Origin: Trichomonas vaginalis G3
Lineage: Eukaryota > Parabasalia > Trichomonadida > Trichomonadidae
Assembly (NCBI RefSeq): GCF_026262505.1
Contig: NC_067206.1
Span: 39,321,660 to 39,385,659 of the forward strand
Length of the DNA: 64,000 nucleotides
Direction: 5' to 3'
Made by a program: the position numbers and the translations under genes. Under the pieces are notes generated by a model. That model saw only the letters and a list, made by a program, of their open reading frames with translations, did not search any database and was not told the origin of the DNA. Position 1 is the first letter of the stretch; every line of letters starts with the position of its first letter. Positions 10,554-20,665 of the stretch are shown piece after piece.

Positions 10554-11111
10554 ATGAGTGGATCAGGCCGTCCAACATACAGAACAAGGAAGTATTCAGA
10601 TGATCCTGCAAAGGCATATTTACCTACATCTCATCAAATGGCAAGATCCCTTCCTGGCCATATGAAATTGAAATATAGACAAAAAAAATTATTAAACAAA
10701 GAAGAAATGCTTTCCAAATTGAATGAAGCTAAAATAGAATCAACATCCCTTAAAGAAGTTGAAGATTATGCTGATGTTGATGCAGATTCTGATTCCGAAT
10801 CAATTGATTCAAGTTCCAGTTCAAGTGATGAAGACGAAGATCAAGCAATTCTTCAAGAGCTTGCGAGACTAAAGAAAGAACGTGCAGAGGAAGAAGAAAG
10901 AAAAGCTCAGCAATTACAAGCTCAACAACAAGAACAATTAACACAAAATCCATTACTCAATCCTGATTATTCTATGAAACTTGATTGGAGAGACGAAACT
11001 GTATTCAGAAATCAACAAATGAACGCTCCTCAACAAACCAACGATCATATCAACGATCCTGTTAGAAATGAGTATCATAAGAGATTCATGAGGAGATTTG
11101 TGCGATCATAA
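10554..11111 (+). CDS. CWC15: CWC15/Cwf15 pre-mRNA splicing factor
   Basis: 185 residues with the full CWC15 plan: basic N-terminus with RPTYRTRKY, then ARSLPGHMKLKYRQ (family SRDLP.H.K.KYRQ), an acidic Ser/Asp tract at 77-96, the helix LQELARLKKERAEEEERK, then NPLLN, LDWRDETVFRNQ and a C-terminal NDPVRNEYHKRFMRRFVRS. This is a core protein of the NineTeen complex in the activated spliceosome. The ATG follows directly after the terminal TTAA of mobile element copy A, so the native promoter has been pushed about 1 kb away; no good initiator is visible in the last 30 bp of the element. Confidence 0.95.
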   Translation: MSGSGRPTYRTRKYSDDPAKAYLPTSHQMARSLPGHMKLKYRQKKLLNKEEMLSKLNEAKIESTSLKEVEDYADVDADSDSESIDSSSSSSDEDEDQAILQELARLKKERAEEEERKAQQLQAQQQEQLTQNPLLNPDYSMKLDWRDETVFRNQQMNAPQQTNDHINDPVRNEYHKRFMRRFVRS

Positions 11112-11704
11112 TTAATTTCTTTTTTGAAATTGTTGAAGAAAAATCAAATTTTCTGAATTAATTCATTCTGAACCGATTCTGAAAGTATCTAGTATCTACA
11201 TCAAACTACTTTAAAGTTTCTTGCAAGAAGAATCAAAGAAAACCAAGAATTTAACAAATTTCCTTTGGAAATTTTATTATATTCAAAATAAGTAGGAATA
11301 CTAGTTAATGTAAGAGAAACCATGTACTACCTTGCGTCATTTCAATACCTAATCTCAAATATTACTAAAATATAAAATATTTGTCAAGTATTAAACATGT
11401 TGTTTATCAATTTTACCTATAAATCAACTATTTATACAGCATCCTTACATAATGAGGCATAAATTTTCTTGATATCGATTATTTCTTTTATGAAATTAGA
11501 TTTTTGATTAAACAACTAAATGAATTGGTAATTATTACATTTTTCAATAGTTATCAATGATAAATTCTTGAGATTTCAAAATTATTTTTTCAAAAAACCA
11601 TGATAAACAGAAACTAAAGAAAGAAAGTAAAAGAGATCAATGAAAGATAAATTAAAGAGTAAAAGAGTTTTATTATAAAAAATTTTTTTTTGAATGAAAG
11701 CCGA
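11112..11704. other. Intergenic, convergent 3' ends
   Basis: AT-rich DNA between the convergent CWC15 and PTPA genes. No further feature seen. Confidence 0.6.
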
Positions 11705-12643
11705 TTACTCCCACTTCAAAACTTCACCGAATCTGAAGTGCTGAACAACGAGGAAGCGATCCATGACTTCACCCTTGTACATCTTGAACATTCCACCGGT
11801 AAGTTTTGTAAAGTGAGGGACATTACGAAGGGAATAGAGCATTCTGGAGTGTTCTGCGAAAGCTCCCTTCTTTACTTTGTAAATGTAGTCGATCCATTTG
11901 CAATATGAGTAATCTGCAACGTAAGCCTTAGCAATGACTGGGTCAATAACGTTGGCTGGTGTAATCTCTGGATGGTCGATCAACTGCGAGGCTCCGAAAA
12001 GGAAAGGAAGGAAAACATAGTCATCAAGGCCCCAGGAACCATGAGAACCGGCTGGTTCCTGGTGGTAACGCTCCTGGACTGCAACTACGAGGTCCCAGTA
12101 GGCCCAGAAGACATCAAATACGATGGCTTCTGAATCTTCTGGCTGAACAATGCCAAGAGCAAATAATGAAGCAATGAAAGCAAGGAAGTTGAACTCGTGG
12201 CCAGTACCATAGTCAATACGTGTCCAGGAGCCGAATGACTGGCAGTAATAATCCCAAACATCTGGATTATCTGAAATCTCCTTCAAAATTTCCTTACGAT
12301 TGTCATAAACCTTTGTAAGCCATGTTCTGTAAGCACGGTTTCCGAAACGCATTGGTGTTTTGAGTGGTTCGATTTCGATAAGATATTGATGAAGGATTTT
12401 GAATGTATCTAGGATTTTTCCGATGATTGGATTAACAACGTGTTGATGACTACGTGGTTTTGATTTAACTGCTTCGGCTAATTGCTGTAAAACATTGCAA
12501 ATTTGAGCATATGCTGGTGACATTGTCCATGGTTCGATATCATGATCATTGCAGATCATCTTCTTCATTTGGCAGAGAGAAAGGACATCGTTCGAGTCCT
12601 GAATTTCTACACGACCGCCTCTTCCTGGAAAACCTGTTGCCAT
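11705..12643 (-). CDS. PTPA: Serine/threonine-protein phosphatase 2A activator (PTPA/RRD)
   Basis: 312 residues covering the whole PTPA fold. Diagnostic blocks: PMRFGNRAYRTW, then YGTGHEFNF, the ALGIV segment and GSHGSWGLDDYVFLPFLFGA. These line the cleft that binds ATP and the PP2A catalytic-subunit tail. The protein activates PP2A by helping load active-site metals and has peptidyl-prolyl isomerase activity in yeast and animals. The length is normal and no key block is missing. A PP2A B56 regulatory subunit is encoded at 31494-33110, so two PP2A regulators lie in this window, though about 19 kb apart. Codon use is moderately GC-rich. The start is the only ATG that gives the family N-terminus. 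Confidence 0.97.
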   Translation of the reverse strand: MATGFPGRGGRVEIQDSNDVLSLCQMKKMICNDHDIEPWTMSPAYAQICNVLQQLAEAVKSKPRSHQHVVNPIIGKILDTFKILHQYLIEIEPLKTPMRFGNRAYRTWLTKVYDNRKEILKEISDNPDVWDYYCQSFGSWTRIDYGTGHEFNFLAFIASLFALGIVQPEDSEAIVFDVFWAYWDLVVAVQERYHQEPAGSHGSWGLDDYVFLPFLFGASQLIDHPEITPANVIDPVIAKAYVADYSYCKWIDYIYKVKKGAFAEHSRMLYSLRNVPHFTKLTGGMFKMYKGEVMDRFLVVQHFRFGEVLKWE

Positions 12644-13434
12644 TAAAAAACCACTTTTTTGACGATAAAAAGATCATGATTCAATTTTTTTGCGAAAAAA
12701 TTCTTTGAAATTTTTATCTAAATTTCTCTGAAATAGATTCCTCCATATTAATCTAATATTATTATTGATTTTTACAATTGTCAAATAAGAGACCAACTAA
12801 TATTGTAAAGTATTCAAATTAAATTTTTTGATAAGAAAAAATTTTTTCTCACTTTTCTAACTCCCCAAAATTTCTGTCTTTAAAAAATGATTTTTCTATA
12901 ATACCATTTATAATCATTTATAGAAATTTGTATATTGGCCTCTTAAATTAATCGTGTGAAGAAAATTTTATTTATCAAAGCATAAATTTTCATGGGAAAC
13001 ATATATTATACATTTTAGCATATTTCAATGAGAATTGAATATGAAATTTTGATTTAATGTTGGTTTCATTACTAATGAGGATGAATAAAATGATAGAAGT
13101 TGAAGAAAAAGCCTCTTAGAGAGTGATCAATCTGCTGTTGGAGGGCGAAAAGTAAAGTTAAAACCTATTTGATACGGTAACATAATAATTTAGGTCCATT
13201 AGAGTTATGTTTTTTATTCGTTAAAGTTTGAAATTGTTGAATAATCTAACATTTACATTTGAATGAGATTATAGATCAAATATTCCTTAAATATATTACC
13301 AAAAGTTCCATATTGTCTTTTTTGTGATTATGAAAGGAGAAAAAATTGGATTCACGTAGCAAGCATGAAATTTTTATCATTGATTTTAATTAAAGTATCT
13401 AGTAAATGAATATCGATAACAAAACAGTTAATTA
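12644..13434. other. Intergenic
   Basis: AT-rich DNA upstream of PTPA. A TCAAAAAA stretch about 20 nt before the PTPA ATG could be a weak initiator. Nothing else recognised. Confidence 0.5.
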
Positions 13435-14733
13435 GACTTCATTCTATGTTGCCCTAAAGTTTAGCTTCTTTTAATTGGATTTGTGTTAATTAGTCTTTAT
13501 TTAGCTAAACAGAGATAAGATAATTAACAACTTCATTAGATGTTGCCGAACTGAGTGGTGAAAATCCATTATTATCCCTTGCTTCTTTATTAGCTCCAAC
13601 AGAGAAAGGATAATTGACAACTTCTAGATGACCTTTTTGTGATGCAATAATGAGTGGAGTAGTTCCAAAATTATCCTTTGCTTCTTTATTAGCTCAAACA
13701 GAGATAAGATATTTAACGACTTCAAAATGACTATATTTTGATGCAAACATAAGTGGAGTAGTTCCAAAATTATCCTTTGCTTCTTTATTAGCTCAAACAG
13801 AGATAAGATATTTAACGACTTCAAAATGACTATATTTTGATGCAATAATGAGTGGAGTAGTTCCAAAATTATCCTTTGCTTCTTTATTAGCTCAAACAGA
13901 GATAAGATATTTAACGACTTCAAAATGACTATATTTTGATGCAATAATGAGTGGAGTAGTTCCAAAATTATCCTTTGCTTCTTTATTAGCCCAGACAGAG
14001 GATAAGATATTTAACGACTTCAAAATGACTATATTTTGATGCAAACATAAGTGGAGTACAATCATGTTTACTCTTTACTTCTTTATCCCAGTTGAATTCA
14101 ATAAGATACATAACAAGCCTAAGATTTCCTTTTTGACTTGCAAAATGAAGTACATTTCTATCATCTGATGTTGTCTTTTTCCAAAGTCCTTCTTTACATG
14201 CCTTTTTTATGATTTCCCGATTCCCTTCCAAAGAAAGAACATCGAGGAATTTGTAAACATTTTCAAAGCTATCAGATTCCTTAAGTTCTGCTATTTTTGT
14301 TAAAAACTCTCCAGATTGGTTGCGACTTTCGTTCATTTGATTGGTTGTAGTTTGTTTGGCTGCATTTTGGCATTGATTTTGAATTGAATGCAATTCTCTT
14401 TGAAATTTTTTGATTTCTTCTGTAGAATCACGTAATTCTTTGTCCTTTTGATTTAAGATATAAATAATGCCATCAAATATATTGAATTTCATGTATTTTT
14501 TGATAGATTTCAAAATTGAAACCACTTCATCGAAGTTTTGGATAGATATATTTTCTTTTCGTGTACATGCATATAATTGTTTGGCATTAATAGTTGAAGA
14601 AGATTGTTTGAGAAGAGTATTGTACTTATCTGCTTTCAAGTTTAGAATCTTTCATGATTGTTTCGATATCCTCGACCTCAAATGTATCGAAAAAGTTTTC
14701 GTTTTGAATATAATCATTGATATGAGCAGCCAT
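13435..14733 (-). pseudogene. Broken ankyrin-repeat protein gene
   Basis: The original start is the ATG at 14733 (MAAHINDYIQNENF), with a TCATTTTT initiator about 34 nt upstream. The frame is lost near 14640 and resumes as KADKYNTLLKQSSSTINAKQ, an N-terminal region typical of a large trichomonad ankyrin family, then ankyrin repeats from about residue 150. At about 13993 an extra C ends the frame in YLILCLG. Beyond it lie further 33-residue repeats, three of which carry the same in-frame TGA, and a more distal one a TAG. With at least two frameshifts and several stops the gene cannot make the full protein. The 3' limit is approximate. Confidence 0.82.
13624..13985 (-). repeat. Tandem 99-bp ankyrin units sharing one nonsense codon
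   Basis: Near-identical 99-bp units spaced exactly 99 bp apart. Three of them (stop positions near 13691, 13790 and 13889) read ISV-stop-ANKE, TGA standing where a flanking older unit has GGA (VGANKE) and another has TGG. Each unit is one ankyrin repeat long. Confidence 0.85.
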
Positions 14734-15187
14734 GTATTCGAAATTCAGATTCAATTGCTTTAAAAATGAAAACTGAAAAAAAAAACTTTTTATTCGCATT
14801 CAAAAGTTATGGTATATATGATATTAGGTACGGTTGAACTATTCATTTAAAATTGCCTTTCATTATTCTCAATTATTTGCATATATTCTAAAGTATTCAC
14901 CATAAAATAGGCAGAGTTTACCATTTTTGATTTAAGTATGTTATATATGGTGATTTATTATATCATGTCAGCAAAATATCAAAGATCATTCTCACGATTG
15001 TTTTTCCAAATTAATGACAAATCTGGTTGTTTTGGGTAATACATCCATCTAAAATGAACATTTTGCTGGAATGATGCAATAAAATTATCAACTAATTTGG
15101 AAAACAAGTTACAAGTGTGGTGACATACCATTGTCACGTTTCTTTTAGAAACTAGAATATTCAACACATTAATATGCTATTGAATAG
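14734..15187. other. Intergenic with diverged duplicated segment
   Basis: Promoter region of the ankyrin pseudogene, then sequence around 15055-15120 that resembles 15948-16005. It is the more diverged upstream part of the duplication described at 15188-16592. Confidence 0.5.
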
Positions 15188-15279
15188 CAAAGAAATGTAA
15201 TTCAATAAATTGAATTAATTGAATCTGATTGGCAAAAACGACAAAACATTCGTCAATTGCCAGTTTTGCCATTTTTTCA

Positions 15280-15648
15280 ATGCTGTTCCTTCTTTTCTCT
15301 CATATCAGCAGCATAAGGACCTCTGTAGATACTGTAAGAAGAGATGCCCATAATTGGAAATTGGACGATGGAAGAACTTTGTTCCATTCATACAATCATA
15401 CAACTGTACAAACTTGCACTATGCGGTTTTCTTCCTCGACCCATTATGCTAAGATCTTTGATGGTGCCAAAAATATTTCCTTCACAAATACATCAGGCAA
15501 AGTCAAGCTTGCTGATGGAAGAGAAGCCTTTGTTGGAAATGACAACTTTTTAAGAATTATGTCATCGGATCTCGAAAAAGTTGAAACTTACATGCTGGGT
15601 TACCAATCACCATATCAAAAACTCAAAATTTTCAAAGAAGAAAAATAA
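15280..15648 (+). CDS. Small secreted protein, copy 1 (unknown function)
   Basis: 122 residues from the ATG of MLFLLFSHISS; the longer frame from a TTG at 15229 is not a plausible start. CCATTTTTTCA just before the ATG may be the initiator. Residues 1-11 are a short hydrophobic signal-like segment; there is no second membrane segment, so secretion is inferred. The mature part begins RRDAHNWKLDDGRTLFHSY and carries possible N-glycosylation sites (NHT, NIS, NTS) and one Cys. The C-terminal half looks like short beta strands (KVKLADGREAFVGNDNF). I recognise no family. A paralog of equal length lies at 16125-16493. Confidence 0.6.
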   Translation: MLFLLFSHISSIRTSVDTVRRDAHNWKLDDGRTLFHSYNHTTVQTCTMRFSSSTHYAKIFDGAKNISFTNTSGKVKLADGREAFVGNDNFLRIMSSDLEKVETYMLGYQSPYQKLKIFKEEK

Positions 15649-15747
15649 TTCTCAATTAAATAATTCTTAATATCTTTGACTCATATTAATAAATATATGC
15701 CAAAGTTATACAAAAATATGTATGATATTTATTTTAAGATATACAAT

Positions 15748-16031
15748 ATATTTTACCCTGAAAATCCTACAATCATTTTTTTACTAATATTATCTACTTG
15801 ATTTGAGTTTATCAATATCAATAATAATGGAAGGCAAAAGAAGCTTGTGTACAAAAAAAATACAGAGATTCTTCCATGAAATATTTTCAAGATCGCTTTT
15901 GATATCCCAGAAGTTTTTGATCGGATAATCAAATATGATTCCTCCATGAGCATTTTGCTGAAATGATACAACAAAAGATTATCAACAAATCTGGAAAACA
16001 ATTGTCCAATCTTTTATAAAAGATTGGACAT
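15748..16031. other. Spacer between the duplicated genes
   Basis: AT-rich sequence. Its right part (about 15948-16005) matches 15055-15120 with many differences, marking the older edge of the duplicated unit. Confidence 0.5.
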
Positions 16032-16124
16032 CAAAGAAATGCAATTCAATAAATTGAATTAATTGAATCTGTTTGGCAAAAACGACAAAACATTCGTCAA
16101 TTGCCAGTTTTGCCATTTTTTACA

Positions 16125-16493
16125 ATGCTATTCCTTCTTTTCTATCATATCAGTAGCAGAATAACCACTGAAAATACTATACAAAGAGATGCCCATAATT
16201 GGAAATTGGACGATGGAAGAACTTTGTTCCATTCATACACTCAAAGATTTGTAATTTCTTGCACTTGGCACTCTTCTTCCTCGACCCATTACGCTAAGAT
16301 CTTTGATGGTGCCAAAAATATTTCCTTCACAGATACATCAGGCAAAGTCAAGCTTGCTGATGGAAGAGAAGCCTTTGTTGGAAATGACAACTTTTTAAGA
16401 ATTATGTCATCGGATCTCGAAAAAGTTGAAACTTACATGCTGGGTTACCAATCACCATATCAAAAACTCAAAATTTTCAAAGAAGAAAAATAA
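16125..16493 (+). CDS. Small secreted protein, copy 2 (unknown function)
   Basis: 122 residues from the ATG of MLFLLFYHISS; the frame upstream to a TTG at 16101 is ignored. From HYAKIFDGAKNISFT to the end it is nearly identical to copy 1. Residues 12-50 differ at many sites (SRITTENTIQ against SIRTSVDTVR; YTQRFVISCTWHSSSS against YNHTTVQTCTMRFSSS). It has the same signal-like N-terminus. The mosaic of near-identity and divergence suggests recent duplication with local gene conversion or selection on the exposed N-terminal region. Function unknown. Confidence 0.6.
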   Translation: MLFLLFYHISSRITTENTIQRDAHNWKLDDGRTLFHSYTQRFVISCTWHSSSSTHYAKIFDGAKNISFTDTSGKVKLADGREAFVGNDNFLRIMSSDLEKVETYMLGYQSPYQKLKIFKEEK

Positions 16494-16592
16494 TTCTCAA
16501 TTAAATAATTCTTAATATCTTTGACTCATATTAATAAATATATGCCAAAGTTATACAAAAATATGTATGATGTTTATTTTTAGATATACAAT

Positions 16593-16886
16593 CATTTTTT
16601 TACATGAATTGAGTCTTTCAAGATCCATGATTCTGGAAATCAATAGAATCCATATCTGTTCTTTATGTTCTAAATCAATCTTTCTGTTTGATTCAGTTTA
16701 TATGTTTTCATTCAAAGCATTTTCACAAAGTTCATTGGTCATTCATAAAGAATTTAAAACTATCCATTAAAAAGTATGATTCGCCATATTGAATTTAAAG
16801 ATTTCTAAAAAATTATTTGTGAATTTTTTTATTTTGTTAAAATTATTTAAAATACAAGTTTTATTTCATGTTTAAAAGACAATATA
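16593..16886. other. Intergenic
   Basis: AT-rich spacer between the duplicated block and the mobile-element fragment. Nothing recognised. Confidence 0.5.
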
Positions 16887-17443
16887 TAAGGGTTTCGTTT
16901 TGCTAAAATTGTCACTTTTATAGCATATTTGTTTTTGGATGTTTTGCGAAACCAAAAAAAAACTATGATATACAATGTGTGTGTAAAGAAAATACTTTAT
17001 TTACTAGTTAAAAAATCATTTGGTATTGATCAAGTTATTTTTTCTGGATAAGATATTATATGGATAATTGGATAGAAAATACAATTATATAATCTTGTAC
17101 CTGGTTTAATTAAGCTAATTGTCATCAGAAACTTGTAATTTTTATGAATTTCAGATTTTCTTTTCATTACTGCTTTTCTTAATAGGTCAAGTTCTTATTT
17201 ACGTTATAAAGTATGATATTTACAAATATCAAGTTATCATGTTTTTTGAGAAATTATGAGAAACAAACAAAAATGAAAAAGATAGGAATAGCAATGAATA
17301 GTGATGTGGGTATAGAAAATGTAAGAGATATGAATGCAAAGCAATCAGTATTTAGGATATTGACCATAGATTTCGAAAAAAAATGCTGCATATTGAGCGA
17401 AAACTATGATTATATTATAAGGCTGTCATTTAAAGCATAATGA
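16887..17443. mobile_element. Fragment of the TAAGGGTTTCG element (left end only)
   Basis: 557 bp starting with TAAGGGTTTCGTTTTGC and almost identical to 34090-34647, the left end of a complete 2.2-kb element. It stops 17 bp before the 3' end of the broken transporter gene; no right terminus is seen. A 75-codon ATG frame (17213-17440) is shared with the other copy, where a one-base change in an A run breaks it, so I do not call it a gene. Confidence 0.8.
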
Positions 17444-17459
17444 CAATATATTATTATTC

Positions 17460-18513
17460 TTAAGAGAACATTCCTGTTTCATTGATAATTGCAATCCAAA
17501 TCATGAAAACAGGGAGGACACAAATCATTCCCCAGTACATTGAATATGTGACCATGGATGTCTTGTATCCAGCTTGGTCCGAGAGTTGATAAGCGTACAA
17601 ACCTGTTGGAGCGCAATAAATGAGAACAAGGAACTTAGAAATAATACTATCAATGGATAAGGCCCAGCAGAAGGCCATGGATAGAACAGGCTTGACAATA
17701 AAATGAATTATTAAAGAAATAATTACATCAAGGATTGGAATGCCTTTAAATGGATGGAAAGCAATGAATGTTCCTTGGCAGAACAATCCAGCGCATATTG
17801 ATGCCTTTTCAAGATCGAAATTAAAAGATTTAAGGAAAGCTGGCATAGAAACATTTGTGTACTTAACTGCTATGCTCCAGAATATTCCAAGAATGGCTGC
17901 AATGTTATGCTGGTTGACAAATGAATAAATAAACCAGAATAATTTTGAATATCCGAGTTTTGCTGGTACTTCTGGTTCTGGTGGTGGAACATCTTCTGGT
18001 TTTACCTCATCTTTGCCTTCCTCGACATGGATTTCTGGCGTAGAACTGTTTGAATTCTCATCTTTGTTTTCTTTTGCTTTTTCTGACTTTGTGACGTCAT
18101 CTGGAGTATCTGATATTGATGGGTTGCCTATTTTATCGACTTCTTTGGTTAATCTGAGAAAGAGGATATCCATACCAGAAGAAATCTGATTCTGTGAAAG
18201 ATATGGATGTAATAATAAACTTCTCTAATACTGTTTGGTTTGGATGATAAATGAAAGCGTATAAATAAGCCAAACCATGAAGAATTACTTGTATAATAAG
18301 TGCATGAAGAAACGTCATCCATGTATCTTTGTTTAGTGGACTTGTAGCTATCTCATAAAATAACATATTCCCTATAGGAATCATAAATAAAAGCCTTCGA
18401 ACGCGTTTCATTGATTCTTCGGTGAAAAACTTGATAAATCCAAAAACGGCTCCAACACCAAGGGTCACATAAATGACCATAACGATCTGGAACGAATCCA
18501 GATACTTCAACAT
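17460..18513 (-). pseudogene. Auxin-efflux-carrier-type membrane transporter, disrupted
   Basis: Two overlapping frames of one gene. 18513-18133 encodes MLKYLDSFQIVMVIYVTLGV, then three or four membrane helices to DFFWYGYPLSQ. 18173-17460 encodes an acidic, proline-rich loop (SDTPDDVTKSEKAKENKDEN onward) and then five or so helices starting NQHNIAAILGIFWSIAVKY. This is the helix-loop-helix plan of the auxin efflux carrier (AEC/PIN-like) superfamily. Between them the frame shifts and about 50 residues expected after the GYP motif of TM4 seem absent. No trichomonad intron motif (GTATGT, ACTAACACACAG) is present to explain the jump. A sequencing error cannot supply the missing helix, so I favour a deletion. 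Confidence 0.7.
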
Positions 18514-18708
18514 AAGAAAAAATTCGGCCTTTTCAAAAATTGAATAGTTTATGATCGCAAATTTCTAAATCGTTTCCGGTTAATGATTTTCGGATTATTG
18601 TGTCCTCGACTTACTTATTGAGAAAAAAAATTTTTATTAATCATTCCGTTGGTCTCTTAAAATTGAAAAAGATAATTGTATTATCACGGAAATAATTTTG
18701 GATTTTTT

Positions 18709-18716
18709 TCATTTTG
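18709..18716 (+). promoter_or_regulatory. Initiator of the BTB-like gene
   Basis: TCATTTTG with predicted start at 18711, 10 nt before the ATG. Confidence 0.6.
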
Positions 18717-18720
18717 AGGA

Positions 18721-19500
18721 ATGTATTTGACTTGCAAGCTACCTAACGCTGATACAAATGTAACGAAGCCAGATTTTACTATATTATGTGGTCCTGATAA
18801 ATATCCTGTTCCTAAACTCAACGCAATGCTCTGTTCTACGGTAATTAGCAAAAGACTTATGGAAAATCCTCAAATTAGCATGCTCAAATTGTCTGAAGAA
18901 TACAATAAAGAAAATCTCGCTCTAATAACTGACTACATCTGGGGAAAACCAATAAAAATTACACCTTCAAATGCAGTTCAAATGATTAATCTCGGCATTG
19001 AATTCGGATCTACCGGTATCATTGAATGCAGTAATATTATTTATGAAGCAGTATCTACAATTAGTGAAATAATTATGTATCTTTCTCAAGTTCCATATGA
19101 GCCATACTGCAATTTTGCAGCAAAGTATCTTCAGTATTTCTTAATTGTTGACAAATTTTCTGATTTACCACACGAAACAATCAATAAAATACTCGATCAT
19201 TCATATCTTGGTCTTCGTAGTGGCCAAAGTCTAATTAATTGGCTTCTTGCTTATCAGGATAAATGTGTAAAGAAACATAATATACCAAAATCAGAAACTT
19301 ATTATCTTTTTAGAAATGTATCTTTAAATTTCATCACTAACAATGTAGAGAGGCAACATTTCGTTATTGAACACCCAGAAGCAGCAAAAGAAATGAAAAA
19401 CATACCAATTCCATATCTTCACCTTCCTTCAGGCGATGAAGAAGGATTTAGGAAGCATATCACTACAATGATAACAGATTATACTAGAAAGATCTTTTAA
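18721..19500 (+). CDS. BTB/POZ-like protein with BACK-like C-terminal helices
   Basis: 259 residues. The N-terminal part (DFTILCGPDKYPVPKLNAML, CSTVISKRL, DYIWGKPIKITPSNAVQMIN) follows the BTB/POZ pattern: strand, buried contact loop, then helices with LG...G at about residue 90. The remainder is helical and resembles a BACK domain. Related BTB-like proteins form large families in trichomonads. BTB domains usually mediate dimerisation or cullin-3 binding; no Kelch or other effector domain follows, so the role is unknown. The start is supported by the TCATTTTG initiator. Confidence 0.6.
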   Translation: MYLTCKLPNADTNVTKPDFTILCGPDKYPVPKLNAMLCSTVISKRLMENPQISMLKLSEEYNKENLALITDYIWGKPIKITPSNAVQMINLGIEFGSTGIIECSNIIYEAVSTISEIIMYLSQVPYEPYCNFAAKYLQYFLIVDKFSDLPHETINKILDHSYLGLRSGQSLINWLLAYQDKCVKKHNIPKSETYYLFRNVSLNFITNNVERQHFVIEHPEAAKEMKNIPIPYLHLPSGDEEGFRKHITTMITDYTRKIF

Positions 19501-19879
19501 TTACTATTTTTTTCAAAATGTTTGTAAAAGAAATCTTATTTTAAAAAATATCTTCATTTTTTGGATTTCAACTAATATGAATAACAACTGCTTAATGAGT
19601 GGAGCTTGTTTTATTTTCAATTCAGCAAAGAAATACGAGATAATAAAAGAAAATCCTTCAATTTGATATCAAATCATTGATTCGTAGATGAGAAACTTTA
19701 ATACTCTATTATTGAAAGTACCACTCATAGCTAAGATATTGGAATGTCCATTATTAATTCAAAATTAACTTTTGAACAATGGTATATTAAGCCACCGGTA
19801 ATTTTATAAGCTTACTAAACATATTATGACGAATCAATGCTGTTAAACGGAAAAATACTGCAATTTCGAAATTGAAATT
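19501..19879. other. Intergenic, left flank of the MULE
   Basis: AT-rich 3' flank of the BTB-like gene up to the target-site duplication of the transposon. No feature seen. Confidence 0.6.
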
Positions 19880-19890
19880 CCCAAATTTTC

Positions 19891-20014
19891 GGTAAAAAAG
19901 GGGGTTGGCGTCCTAAGGCGTCCTAGTGTAAATTTCTCAAAATTGTGATATTTACATCACATTTTTGAAAGGTTTATGGGCGTCCTAAGGGAAAATTGAA
20001 TAGCTAGGGCGTCC
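19891..20014 (+). repeat. Left terminal inverted repeat of the MULE
   Basis: About 124 bp with four GGCGTCC sites starting at 19907, 19917, 19979 and 20008. Conservation with the right end is strongest around the outer pair, TTGGCGTCCTAAGGCGTCCT. Confidence 0.85.
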
Positions 20015-20665
20015 CGAATTTTCATTCTAAGATTTAAATATATTATATACTTAAGTATAATACAAGCAATATAAAAATTAAATTTTTATTATGTTAACTT
20101 ATAAGAAATTTTTTTGAATTATCGTTGATTTATTGTAATCTTTCCAGGCTATACTTTTGAAATCAACTTTACCTGTCATACGCATTAATGTAGTAGATGT
20201 CCAGGTGTAGCTATTATATCCCAGCAACATTGGTATTTTATCATTGTAAGATATCAAAATGAAGCGTTTTTTCAGATATAATTTTTCGTAAATTTTTCAA
20301 AAATAAGATGGTAAAAAAGCCTCGACTTGCTCGAAAAATAACAATTTTTTTACTTGTAAAAATAACCCTTTTACAGCATGGGCAGCTATTCAATCACTAT
20401 TTCTTTTTCTAAAAGTATATTTTTCAAAAAAAATTAAGATCAAATTCGACAATTTCTTGATGAAAGCAAAAATATTACACATACTTCTAGATGCATGGGA
20501 TAAAATATGCAATTATTCAATCAATTCGCATGATTTGAAAAAAAAATCTAAATTTGATAAAAATGTAGAAATTTTTTATTTTTAACTTGAGATTCGATTT
20601 TTTTGATCCAATTTGTGAATTTTTTTTGATCGGAATTTCAATTAATTTGTTGATCAAAAATGACC

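Larger units (their letters stand above)
15188..16592. repeat. Tandem segmental duplication (15188-15747 and 16032-16592)
   Basis: Two direct copies offset by 844 bp, each holding promoter, one small gene and its 3' flank. The 3' halves of the genes and their downstream flanks are almost identical, while the sequence coding for the N-terminal third differs clearly. Confidence 0.85.

Noticed and set aside
17213..17440. 75-codon frame in the TAAGGGTTTCG element
   Set aside because: The other copy is broken by a one-base change, and no domain or initiator is seen.
18120..18200. A tiny intron explaining the transporter frame change
   Set aside because: No GTATGT or ACTAACACACAG motif, and removing GTATGG...CAG segments creates a stop or keeps the frame wrong.
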